From positions 1 through 26,709 of the forward strand of contig URGF01000007.1 of assembly GCA_900547285.1 (NCBI GenBank): a stretch of 26,709 nt of DNA, in the 5' to 3' direction. The notes under the pieces are model-generated. The model searched no databases. It was not told the DNA's origin and worked only from the letters and a program-made list of their open reading frames with translations. Positions within the stretch are counted from its first letter, which is position 1; every line of letters begins with the position of its first letter. A program made the translations under genes and the position numbers. The stretch is from an uncultured Collinsella sp. Its GTDB lineage: Bacteria; Actinomycetota; Coriobacteriia; Coriobacteriales; Coriobacteriaceae. Shown here piece after piece: positions 14,106 through 21,472 of this stretch.

Positions 14106-15020
14106 ATGAGCGATTTTGATGCCGAGGACGAATCGGTCGAAACGAGCGCGCCGATAGCCCCGACCGATTCCGCAAACATAGAGCCCCTAATCCATACCGT
14201 CCGTGGGCAGCAAATCATGCTCGACACCGATCTCGCTCGGTTATACGAGGTAGAGACAAAGAATCTCAACCGCGCCGCCGCACGCAACGCCGACAGATTC
14301 CCCGAGGACTTCCGTTTTCAACTGACCAAGGAGGAGGACGAGTCTTTGAGGTGCCAAATTGGAACCTCAAAGACCATGGAGGGCCGCGGCGGGCGACGTT
14401 ACCTCCCCTATGCCTATACCGAGCAGGGCATAGCCATGCTGTCCGGCGTGCTACGCAGCGAAGTGGCGGTGCAGACCAGTATCAGTATCATGAGGGCGTT
14501 TGTCGCCATGCGCCACCTCCTCGCCGAAAATGCCACCCTGTTTGAGCGGCTGCGCGGCGTCGAGTTGAGTCAGGCGGCGTTTCAGCAATCGACCAACGAG
14601 CGTTTCAACCAGGTGTTCCACCTGCTCGAAGGCGAGGTCGAGAAACCCCAGCGGATCTTCTTCGCCGGGCAGATGTTCGACGCCTTCAGCCTGCTGACAG
14701 ATCTCGTGGGCCGCGCCGAGCGCGAAATCTCCCTCGTGGATGGCTACGTAGATGTCCACACCCTGAACATCCTCGCAAAGAAGCGCAAGGGCGTCGCGGT
14801 GACCGTCTACACGTCCGGCAACCGGCTCACGCAAGGCGATGTCGACGTGTTCAACGCACAGTACCCGCAGCTCACCGTCCGCCGCACCAGAACGTTCCAC
14901 GACCGCTTCCTTATCCTCGACGGTGCGACCGCGTATCACATCGGCGCATCCCTCAAGGACGCGGGAAAGAAGTGCTTCGGCATAGACCTCATCCAAGACG
15001 ATGAGCATCAAACGGCTTGA
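14106..15020 (+). CDS. ORF6N-domain protein fused to a phospholipase-D-like domain
   Basis: This 304-residue protein has two parts. Residues from about 20 to 145 form an ORF6N (KilA-N/RhuM-like) domain: QQIMLDTDLARLYEV, NADRFPEDFRFQLT, then YAYTEQGIAMLSGVLRS. Such domains occur in phage and mobile-element DNA-binding proteins. A linker (STNERFNQVFHLLEGEVE) leads to a C-terminal PLD-like fold with DGYVDVHTLNIL, VTVYTSG and FHDRFLILD. The last is a single HKD-like motif with Arg in place of Lys. One HKD per chain would require dimerisation, as in Nuc-type nucleases. ATG 14106 follows GAGGA closely; TTG 14091 is an alternative. It stands alone beside integrase debris. Function unknown; DNA-targeting regulation or defence is an inference. 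Confidence 0.8.
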   Translation: MSDFDAEDESVETSAPIAPTDSANIEPLIHTVRGQQIMLDTDLARLYEVETKNLNRAAARNADRFPEDFRFQLTKEEDESLRCQIGTSKTMEGRGGRRYLPYAYTEQGIAMLSGVLRSEVAVQTSISIMRAFVAMRHLLAENATLFERLRGVELSQAAFQQSTNERFNQVFHLLEGEVEKPQRIFFAGQMFDAFSLLTDLVGRAEREISLVDGYVDVHTLNILAKKRKGVAVTVYTSGNRLTQGDVDVFNAQYPQLTVRRTRTFHDRFLILDGATAYHIGASLKDAGKKCFGIDLIQDDEHQTA

Positions 15021-15091
15021 GCGTTATCCGACCTCTTGCCACAAGCCCTAAAGTTTGAGCATGATCGCTGAAAGCCTCGTTAGTCAACATG

Positions 15092-15424
15092 TCAAAGTAG
15101 GCCCTGGTCCGCAAGCCCTCGATAATGTTTGCCGAGGAGCGTCAACCGGCAGAACTTGCTCTCCATCGCCGCGTTCCACATATGGTCGGCGCCAACTGGA
15201 ACCAGAAGACCATGCCGGTTGTATTTCTGGAGCAGTGAGAACACCCGGTTGTTCCTGGGCTCTGCTGGAGGCATAGCGTCTGTTCTTCCTTCGTCCTTTG
15301 GCCCATACGACGGATCCAGCCTGTATTCATAGTCCTCTGTTGGGGAGAAGTTTTTCGACTCCCCCTCCTTTCCTCCAGGATACACGGATGGCAAGAGTCG
15401 AAACGCCTCCTCAATATCCAGACT
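15092..15424 (-). pseudogene. C-terminal remnant of an unrecognised protein
   Basis: A frame open from just after a TGA (15427-15425) to a stop at 15092 encodes about 110 residues that look like real protein. It includes NNRVFSLLQKYNRHGLLVPVG and FCRLTLLGKHYRGLADQGLL, an amphipathic C-terminal pattern. There is no ATG; TTG 15394 with AGGAGG 11 bases upstream is the only possible start. I do not recognise the family. The lack of a proper start, and gene-free DNA upstream, suggest a truncated gene, though a small expressed protein cannot be excluded. Confidence 0.4.
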
Positions 15425-15739
15425 TCACACGAGCCTGATGCAAATAGAGATAGACGGATTCCAGACCTGGCAAATCAAGACACGACCAGCCGCTCGCACC
15501 CAAAGCCGTTTGCCTAAAAATGTATACCGCTGGCCGAAATGGAAAGATGGTAACAGCGAAAAAGACTAGCCGAGCTCGTTTTAAGCACCGTTTGTTCCGT
15601 CCCGCATGTTTTGTGAACACTCTATCTATCATGAAGCCAGTAAACAGAGGTGGACATCAACATCCAACGCCGGCAAGCATGTGAGCGCCTCCTCTGTCCA
15701 AGGGGCAAGCCCCCGAGATTAGTTAGGAGAGGGGAAGAG
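15425..15739. other. Leader region before the PTS operon; no gene seen
   Basis: A 73-codon minus-strand frame (15411-15632) has no family features and no ribosome binding site. The promoter of the plus-strand PTS operon should lie here, but no clear -35/-10 pair stands out. A short GGGGC-AA-GCCCC hairpin at 15702-15713 precedes the ribosome binding site. Confidence 0.35.
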
Positions 15740-17302
15740 ATGGATAAAGTCAAAACGGCCTTCCAGAACTTTGGCCGCGTTATCGTCGACCCTATTTTGT
15801 ACCTTTCGGTAACGGGCATCATTTTGGCCATCGCCACGGTATGCTCGCTCGGCAGCGGAGTTGTCGCAGATCTGGGCACGCTGCTCTCCGCGGCAACCAA
15901 CTCCGCGGTGATCGGCAACCTGCCGGTGATTTTCGCAGTCGGCCTAACGGCAGGCTTCGCAAAGAAACAAAAATCCAACGCGGCAGTGTTTGGACTTATT
16001 AGTTACCTCATGTTCCTGTATGTCAGCAACGCCTACCTGACGCTCACCGATCAGCTGGCAAAAGCCGGCGCGATGGGTCTGTATGGCACTGGCCAGGCAA
16101 CGGTGCTGGGTCTTCAAGTTACCGATGTCAACGTCTTCGGCGGCGTACTCATCGGATGCTTCTGCGGTTGGCTCTATAACAAACTGATCGACGTAAAGGT
16201 ATCGGAGTATATCCGGATTTACGGCGGACCCCGCCTGGCCCTTCTGGCGATGGTTCCGCTGAGCATTGTCTTCGGCATCGGAGCGACTATCGTGTGGCCC
16301 CCTATCGCCAACGCCATCAGCAACGCTTCTTCATTCATCGCAGCCTCGGGTGGTCTGGGCGTTTTCATTTACGGCTTCCTGAACCGCGTCCTCGTACCTC
16401 TCGGCATGCACCACTTTATGTGGATGCCGTTTGACTACTCCGCGATTGGCGGCACGGCGGTCATCGCCGGCCAGAGCGTTTCTGGCGCAGCAAACATCTT
16501 CTATGCCGAGCTTCCTCTTATCGCCGACGGGTCCCTCACCACAGTCGACCCCTCTGTCCGCTTTGCCATGTTCGGCTTTGGCAAGGAATTCGTAACCCTT
16601 GGCACCGTGCTCGCAATGATTGCAACCTCCCGTCCTGAGAATCGAAAAGCCGTTGCAGCCATGCTGGTGCCTATTTACATCACAGCCATGCTCTCCGGCA
16701 TCACCGAGCCGCTTGACTTCATGATCCTGTTCGCGTCTCCGATTCTCTGGGTTGCCTACAGCCTGTTCTACGGACTGGGCGAGATGCTCCTGTTTGTCCT
16801 GGGAGTCCGCTTGCTTAACATGTACGGTGGCATCGAGCTGCTCACGCTCGGCCTGCCTTTGCCAATGGGCGTCACCAAGTTCCCGATTTACATCGTCTTG
16901 GGCATCGTGTTTGCCGCCGTTTCGTTCATCGTTCTGGCGATGGTAATCAAGAAACTCAACCTCATGACGCCCGGCCGTTCCGCAGAGTGGTCTGCAGAGG
17001 TCTCCGGAGACAACAATGCTCTCGAGTCCTCCGGAACGCCGGAAGTCGACGCAAAACAGCAGGAGATGGTGCAGAACATCATCAACGGCCTTGGCGGCAA
17101 GGACAACATCAACACCATGGGCTGCTGCATGACTCGTCTCCGTGTCGAGGTCAAAGACCCCAGCAAGGTCAACGAAGAGACCATCAAGAAGGCTATCGAC
17201 AAGGGCTTGTTTAAGAACGGTACCAATGTCCAGATTGTTGTGGGAACCAACGTGCACTCCGTCTACGACCTGCTGCGTCCCATCCTTAATCTGGAAGATT
17301 AA
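15740..17302 (+). CDS. Alpha-glucoside (maltose-type) PTS transporter EIICB
   Basis: This 520-residue protein has an N-terminal EIIC channel of the glucose superfamily (~1-420) and a C-terminal EIIB domain (~450-520). EIIC markers are the multiple membrane segments, GMHHFMWMPFDYS and GITEPLDFMILFASP. In EIIB, GCCMTRLRVEV carries the phosphorylated cysteine (C463 of C-x-TRLR). It takes up and phosphorylates a sugar using phosphate from an EIIA that is not encoded here, probably a shared glucose-type EIIA. The GH4 6-phospho-alpha-glucosidase gene downstream points to maltose-like alpha-glucosides. ATG 15740 was chosen for its strong AGGAGAGGGGAAG site; an in-frame ATG 30 codons earlier would add an unrelated basic extension. 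First gene of the operon. Confidence 0.92.
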   Translation: MDKVKTAFQNFGRVIVDPILYLSVTGIILAIATVCSLGSGVVADLGTLLSAATNSAVIGNLPVIFAVGLTAGFAKKQKSNAAVFGLISYLMFLYVSNAYLTLTDQLAKAGAMGLYGTGQATVLGLQVTDVNVFGGVLIGCFCGWLYNKLIDVKVSEYIRIYGGPRLALLAMVPLSIVFGIGATIVWPPIANAISNASSFIAASGGLGVFIYGFLNRVLVPLGMHHFMWMPFDYSAIGGTAVIAGQSVSGAANIFYAELPLIADGSLTTVDPSVRFAMFGFGKEFVTLGTVLAMIATSRPENRKAVAAMLVPIYITAMLSGITEPLDFMILFASPILWVAYSLFYGLGEMLLFVLGVRLLNMYGGIELLTLGLPLPMGVTKFPIYIVLGIVFAAVSFIVLAMVIKKLNLMTPGRSAEWSAEVSGDNNALESSGTPEVDAKQQEMVQNIINGLGGKDNINTMGCCMTRLRVEVKDPSKVNEETIKKAIDKGLFKNGTNVQIVVGTNVHSVYDLLRPILNLED

Positions 17303-17340
17303 CGATCGCCTAATCGACGGGCGATAAGCGAGGAGACCTC

Positions 17341-17610
17341 ATGCTAACCAAGACGTTTCATTCAATCCAAGACATGTTCGAACGTTTGCTCAACATGTAT
17401 AAAGAAAAGTCGACAAAGGGTCTTCTCGCTCTCATGGCTGCATTCGTATGTGGTTTTATCTGGCCGCTCCTTGGTCTGCTCGCAGCGGTTTGGACCCGGC
17501 ATTCAGGAAGGCACACGGACGCAGGCAGCATTGCAGGCATGGCAGCGGTTATCAACATCGCTACTTACTTCATACAGATAGTGGTCAAGATTATCTGCGG
17601 CTCAATTTGA
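17341..17610 (+). CDS. Small two-helix membrane protein in the alpha-glucoside PTS operon
   Basis: This 89-residue protein has an amphipathic, charged N-terminus (to about residue 26) and two hydrophobic segments (about 28-50 and 64-86) separated by a polar loop rich in His, Arg and Gly. GAGGAG stands five bases before ATG 17341. It begins 38 bases after the EIICB gene and ends 19 bases before the chosen start of the GH4 gene, so it belongs to the operon. I do not recognise a family. Position and topology would suit an accessory or stabilising subunit of the transporter; this is inference only. Confidence 0.75.
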   Translation: MLTKTFHSIQDMFERLLNMYKEKSTKGLLALMAAFVCGFIWPLLGLLAAVWTRHSGRHTDAGSIAGMAAVINIATYFIQIVVKIICGSI

Positions 17611-17629
17611 TTTGAAAGGCATGAACAAC

Positions 17630-18958
17630 ATGAACGGATACAAGATTGTCATCTGCGGCGGCGGCAGCACCTATACCGCCGGCATCGTCAAAGACCTGAT
17701 CGACCAAAAGGATGAATTGGGGATTCGCGAGCTTTGGCTCTATGACATCGACGAGGAGCGCCAAGATACGGTCGCCGTGGTGGTTAAAGCAGTCATCGAT
17801 GACCTTGCTCCCGAGATTCCCCTGCATGTAACCGTCGACCCCAAAGAAGCATTTACAGATGCGAACTTTGTTATGGCGCAGATGCGCGTGGGCGGGCTCA
17901 AGATGCGTATCCAGGATGAGCAAATCAGCCTGCGCCATGGCGTAGTCGGCCAAGAGACCTGCGGAGCAGGTGGCATGGCATATGGCATGAGAACCATCTT
18001 CCCCATGTGCGAGCTTGTCGATTTCTGCGAGGAGTACGCCTGCAAGGACTACTGGATCGTCAACTACTCCAACCCCGCTGCCATCGTAGCCAAGGCAATG
18101 CACAAGCTGCGTCCTAACGCTCGCATTCTCGACATCTGCGATATGCCAGTGGAGATTGAAGCCCGCATGGCAGAGATTTTAGGGTGCGAACTCAACGACA
18201 TTGAGGTCGACTATTTTGGCCTCAATCACTTTGGGTGGTTTACCAACGTACGCTGCAAGGGCGTCGACGTTACGGACAAGCTCAAAGAACATGTGCGCAA
18301 GTACGGTTACATTTCCGAAGCAAGCCTCAACGATGCCTTGGTGAAGGACCCAGATTGGGCCCACACCTTCAAGAATGCGGCAACGATTTCTACGCTATTC
18401 CAGGATTACCTCCCCAACACCTATTACCAGTATTACCTGTTGCCCGACGCCTGCGTGGAGTACATGGACATCAATAACACGCGTGGCATGCAGGTCGTAA
18501 ACGGCCGCGAAAAGCGCATCTTCGACGCATCTGCGGCGCTTAAGCGCGGTGAAAAGGTCGATCTCACGCAGTTCTACGTAGGCGTGCATGGCAAGTTCAT
18601 TGTCGATGTCGTCAAGTCTCTGGCAAAAGACCTGCGCCATCGCCAGCTGGTGATCGTGCCCAACAATGGTGCAATCGAGAACCTCTCGGACGACGCGACA
18701 GTCGAGGTTCCGGCGTACATCACTGATCGAGGAGCCGAACCGATTCGCGTCGGGAAGATTCCCCGCTTCTATAAGGGCCTTATCGAACAGCAGGATGCCT
18801 GTGAAGGCCTTGTGGTCGAAGCCGTTATCGAAGGTTCCTACCAGAAGGCACTCGAAGCCTTCGCCCTCAATCGCACGATTCCCTCAGCACGCATGGCCAA
18901 GGAAGTCTTGGACGACATGATCGAGGCGAACAAGGGCTATTGGCCTGAGCTGAAGTAG
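17630..18958 (+). CDS. GH4 family NAD/Mn-dependent 6-phospho-alpha-glucosidase
   Basis: The 442-residue protein matches GlvA/AglB-type enzymes in length and motifs. There is an N-terminal dinucleotide-binding GGGSTYT (10-16), then NYSNPA (145-150). The metal and active-site residues are C170 and D171 in DICDMP and H200 in GLNHFGW. The CDMP form is typical of 6-phospho-alpha-glucosidases, while beta-specific relatives usually have CN(I/V)P. It splits phosphorylated maltose-like sugars from the PTS into glucose and glucose-6-phosphate by NAD-dependent redox elimination in the cytoplasm. ATG 17630 has GAAAGG ten bases upstream and gives the family's usual N-terminus; ATG 17621 and TTG 17612 are alternatives. 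Last gene of the PTS operon. Confidence 0.93.
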   Translation: MNGYKIVICGGGSTYTAGIVKDLIDQKDELGIRELWLYDIDEERQDTVAVVVKAVIDDLAPEIPLHVTVDPKEAFTDANFVMAQMRVGGLKMRIQDEQISLRHGVVGQETCGAGGMAYGMRTIFPMCELVDFCEEYACKDYWIVNYSNPAAIVAKAMHKLRPNARILDICDMPVEIEARMAEILGCELNDIEVDYFGLNHFGWFTNVRCKGVDVTDKLKEHVRKYGYISEASLNDALVKDPDWAHTFKNAATISTLFQDYLPNTYYQYYLLPDACVEYMDINNTRGMQVVNGREKRIFDASAALKRGEKVDLTQFYVGVHGKFIVDVVKSLAKDLRHRQLVIVPNNGAIENLSDDATVEVPAYITDRGAEPIRVGKIPRFYKGLIEQQDACEGLVVEAVIEGSYQKALEAFALNRTIPSARMAKEVLDDMIEANKGYWPELK

Positions 18959-18984
18959 AGGAACCGCCCAAATACCAAAAGCAC

Positions 18985-19024
18985 AAAAGATGGCCCCAAG
19001 GCAATTGCCTTGGGGCCATCTTTT
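18985..19024. terminator. Bidirectional intrinsic terminator between the PTS operon and the RpiR gene
   Basis: AAAAGATGGCCCCAAGGCAA and its exact complement form a perfect 20-bp palindrome. A GC-rich stem is flanked by A and T runs, so it can end transcripts from both directions. It lies 26 bases after the GH4 stop and 6 bases beyond the end of the convergent regulator gene. Confidence 0.92.
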
Positions 19025-19030
19025 ATATGC

Positions 19031-19888
19031 CTAGATCTCAGCAAAACTCGTGAAGATGAATGAATCGGCCTCGTGTTTTACACGATAGTTCTCTTGATAG
19101 TCCTGATTGAATATAAGCGAATAAATAACCTGAAGCGTATACGTGAGCGAGACCAAAGAAGAGTAATTTGCCACCTTTCCAATCACGCGTTCTGATTTTG
19201 GAATGGGCAAGACAGTATCGCATTGCCTGGCGAGCACCGAATCAGAAAACGCCGTAATTAGACACGGCTTGATTCCGCGCTCGGAAAGAGTGGCAGCGTA
19301 TTTGGAATAGTCATAGTGAATGCCACTGTAGCTTAGGAATAAAAACAGGTCGCCGGGCTTGCCGTTTTTAACATGCAGTGTCTGCAGGCCTCCGTCGTCC
19401 GCCATGGTGACATGACGATCGAGCTTAAGAAGATTGTTGCGAAAGATGCATCCCGCCAGGTAGCTTTCCCCTTTGGCAAAGATGTAAATTCGTGGGGCGC
19501 TAAGAACCGCCTTAGCGATTATGCTTAATTTGGCGCTATCGAGCTCGATTTTCGTTTGATCTATGATGCCCTTCAAGAGATTCGCAAGGTTACCCTCGAT
19601 GGCCTCAATTGAGTCGGTGCTGTCAAAAGGACGATTGCGATCAACGGTGGCAGCCAGAAGATAATCCCCGCTTATCTCCTGGATGAGTTGCATGATCAAC
19701 TCTCGATAGCCGCTTAGGCCCAGTTTCTTGCAAAAGCGGATGATAGTCGCGTTCGAAGTATAAGTCTCCTGTGCGAGCTTTGCCATAGTGAGGGTCTTAA
19801 GGTCGCCGGTATGATTGAGCAGATAGGTAGCAATAGCTCGGTCGGTTTCATTAAAAGACGCGCTGTTACGCAGGCTATCAAGAATCAT
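19031..19888 (-). CDS. MurR/RpiR-family transcriptional regulator, probably of the alpha-glucoside operon
   Basis: This 285-residue protein has an N-terminal RpiR-type helix-turn-helix domain (~1-75, including TMAKLAQETYTSNATIIRFCKKLGL) and a C-terminal SIS sugar-phosphate-binding domain (~110-250; AKGESYLAG, FLSYSGIHYDY and SERVIGKVANYSS mark the fold). Members sense phosphosugars and control PTS/catabolic genes. It is convergent with the EIICB-GH4 operon and shares its terminator, so it is the obvious candidate regulator, as GlvR is for glvA/glvC. GGAG lies six bases before ATG 19888. Whether it activates or represses cannot be read from the sequence. Confidence 0.88.
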   Translation of the reverse strand: MILDSLRNSASFNETDRAIATYLLNHTGDLKTLTMAKLAQETYTSNATIIRFCKKLGLSGYRELIMQLIQEISGDYLLAATVDRNRPFDSTDSIEAIEGNLANLLKGIIDQTKIELDSAKLSIIAKAVLSAPRIYIFAKGESYLAGCIFRNNLLKLDRHVTMADDGGLQTLHVKNGKPGDLFLFLSYSGIHYDYSKYAATLSERGIKPCLITAFSDSVLARQCDTVLPIPKSERVIGKVANYSSLVSLTYTLQVIYSLIFNQDYQENYRVKHEADSFIFTSFAEI

Positions 19889-20273
19889 GGTCGCTCCGAT
19901 CGCTTTAGTTTGCCGCTTAATTATGTCATTATCAAAACGACGGGCAGCCCTTCATGCACTGACTTACGCCCTGCGATCTCTCTTCTGATATTCCGCATAT
20001 AACGGCAACATTAATTGCGAGGAGCGTGTCGCTCAGTTCCTAGAGAACAAATGCGAAGAGGTTCGATTGCCTGAGTTCACTGCCCGCCTTGAGGCAAAGA
20101 GACGGCCCCGGCCAAGCTCCATGCGGATTTGAGGCAGCATGGTGCTTGTCCGTCGGCATCCTACAACCCGTAATCCCTACCCTCTGTTTCTGTGCTGGCT
20201 GGTTCAGGCAGGCGCCCTGTTCAAAATAGGCTGTTTAAAATTGATTTCGACCAAAATTCGACCAAGATTGAAA
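19889..20273. other. Intergenic region upstream of the RpiR gene; no clear gene
   Basis: The RpiR promoter should lie at its left end (AT-rich TGATAATGACATAATTA on the minus strand, no clear -35 box). A plus-strand open stretch at 19989-20132 has plausible codon use (ERVAQFLENKCEEVRLPEF) but no start codon and no recognisable family. Near 20246-20266 TTCGACCAA is directly repeated next to the tRNA 3' end. The whole may be residue of an element once inserted at the tRNA. Confidence 0.35.
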
Positions 20274-20320
20274 GTCAAAAAAGAAAACAGCCCAGAGGAA
20301 CAATGCCTCTGAGCTGCTAA
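20274..20320 (-). terminator. Intrinsic terminator after tRNA-fMet
   Basis: On the minus strand AGCAGCTCAGAGG pairs with CCTCTGGGCTGTT (13 positions with G-U pairs) over a CATTGTT loop, followed by TTCTTTTTT. It begins seven bases after the tRNA CCA end. Confidence 0.8.
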
Positions 20321-20326
20321 AAGTCT

Positions 20327-20403
20327 TGGTCGCGGGGGCAGGATTTGAACCTACGACCTCCGGGTTATGAGCCCGGCGAGCTACCAGACTGCTCCACCCC
20401 GCA
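20327..20403 (-). tRNA. Initiator tRNA-Met (CAT), CCA encoded
   Basis: The 77-base cloverleaf is complete: acceptor TGCGGGG/CCCCGCG, D arm GAGC/GCTC, anticodon arm CCGGG-CTCATAA-CCCGG with anticodon CAT, T arm GTAGG-TTCAAAT-CCTGC, then ACCA. The three consecutive G-C pairs under the anticodon loop mark an initiator tRNA. Position 1-72 is U-G, a weak pair where most bacterial initiators have an unpaired C-A; both exclude strong pairing. The gene stands alone with its own terminator. Confidence 0.93.
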
Positions 20404-20555
20404 ATGTCTGGGCGCCTCATGTGCGCAAGAAAGAATATTACGCGGGAGTTCGGTAAGCGGCAAGGAAAATCTCGTAGAGCATAATTCCTTCATATTTAAA
20501 CCCCTCAGCCCATATCACCGTAAGCGAATCGCGGCTCAGCGGCCCCGACGGCGCG

Positions 20556-20563
20556 TATACAAT
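20556..20563 (+). promoter_or_regulatory. Possible -10 element of the coaX promoter
   Basis: TATACAAT lies 37 bases before the coaX start in a GC-rich setting. No convincing -35 box is seen at the expected distance, so the call rests on the -10 match alone. Confidence 0.25.
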
Positions 20564-20599
20564 GGTGCGCGTCCTTTTACGCCGACACCTGGAGTAGAC

Positions 20600-21373
20600 A
20601 TGCTGCTCGCTATCGATATGGGAAACACGCAGACGGCCATGGGCCTGTTTGACGGAGACAAGTTGGTGCAGTCGTGGCGTATGCCCACCGACCGCTCCTA
20701 TACCGCCGACGAGATCCACGTGCGCCTGATGGGTTTCTTTAAGATGTACGACCTCTCGCTCGGCGCGGTCGACGCGATCGCCTTTGCCGGCGTGGTGCCA
20801 CAGCTCTCGCGCGAGTGGCACGCCGTGGCCAACCGCATTGCCGCGGACGCCATCGTCATTGGGCCGCAGACGGCGGCCGTGACCAAGCTGCGGGCGGCGC
20901 GTCCCCAGGCCGTTGGTGCCGACCGCATCGCCAACGCCGTCGCTGCCGAGACCTTCTACGGCGCCCCGGCGATCGTGGTGGACTTTGGCACCGCAACCAA
21001 TATCGACGTCATCGACGAGGACGGCTATTACATTGGTGGAGCGATTGCGCCGGGCATCCGCATTTCGATGGACGCGCTCGCCGCCCGAGCCGCCAAGCTC
21101 GCCAGCGTTCCGCTCGAGGCGCCCGAGCACGCCATCGGCCGCGATACCGAGGAGTGCATCAAAGTCGGCGCCGTAACGGGCGCCGCCGCCATGGCCGAGG
21201 GCTTGGTCGCGCGCATGAAGCGCGAGCTGGGGCGCGAGGACGCCACCGTTATCGCCACGGGTGGCCTCGCCAGCATCGTCGCCGATTCAACCGACGCCTT
21301 CGACGTGGTCGACGGGCAGCTCACCATCAAAGGCATCTGCGAAATCTACCGCCGCATGCAGAGGCTGGGGTAA
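20600..21373 (+). CDS. coaX: Type III pantothenate kinase
   Basis: CoaX phosphorylates pantothenate, the first step of CoA synthesis, in the cytoplasm; type III enzymes use a monovalent cation and are not inhibited by CoA. The 257-residue protein shows the N-terminal phosphate loop DMGNTQT (6-12), then GADRIANAVAA, VVDFGTATNIDVI and GGAIAPGIRISMDAL, all family signatures. Length matches CoaX (about 255). ATG 20600 has GGAG five bases upstream; the frame remains open further left, but that stretch crosses the tRNA gene and is not protein. It appears to be a single-gene unit. Confidence 0.95.
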   Translation: MLLAIDMGNTQTAMGLFDGDKLVQSWRMPTDRSYTADEIHVRLMGFFKMYDLSLGAVDAIAFAGVVPQLSREWHAVANRIAADAIVIGPQTAAVTKLRAARPQAVGADRIANAVAAETFYGAPAIVVDFGTATNIDVIDEDGYYIGGAIAPGIRISMDALAARAAKLASVPLEAPEHAIGRDTEECIKVGAVTGAAAMAEGLVARMKRELGREDATVIATGGLASIVADSTDAFDVVDGQLTIKGICEIYRRMQRLG

Positions 21374-21418
21374 GGCGGGGTTTAAGTCGAGCGCGAGCGG
21401 CGAACTAGGCAACGCATC

Positions 21419-21467
21419 GGTCCTATTCCTCAAAATCAAAATTTTTTCGATTTTGAGGAATAGGACC
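21419..21467. repeat. CTATTCCTCAAAA palindromic repeat, copy 1
   Basis: A perfect 19-bp inverted repeat (21419-21437 with 21449-21467) of the pattern GGTCCTATTCCTCAAAATC, with an AT-rich loop. It lies between coaX and the convergent ATPase gene and could act as a terminator-like stem for either, but no U-run follows it. Confidence 0.75.
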
Positions 21468-21472
21468 TTTTG

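Noticed and set aside
20007..20132. Plus-strand open stretch encoding a charged helix-like peptide
   Set aside because: No start codon, no ribosome site and no family I recognise; noted only as possible debris near the tRNA.
20235..20420. A 61-codon minus-strand frame
   Set aside because: It overlaps the initiator tRNA and its terminator and is not a protein.
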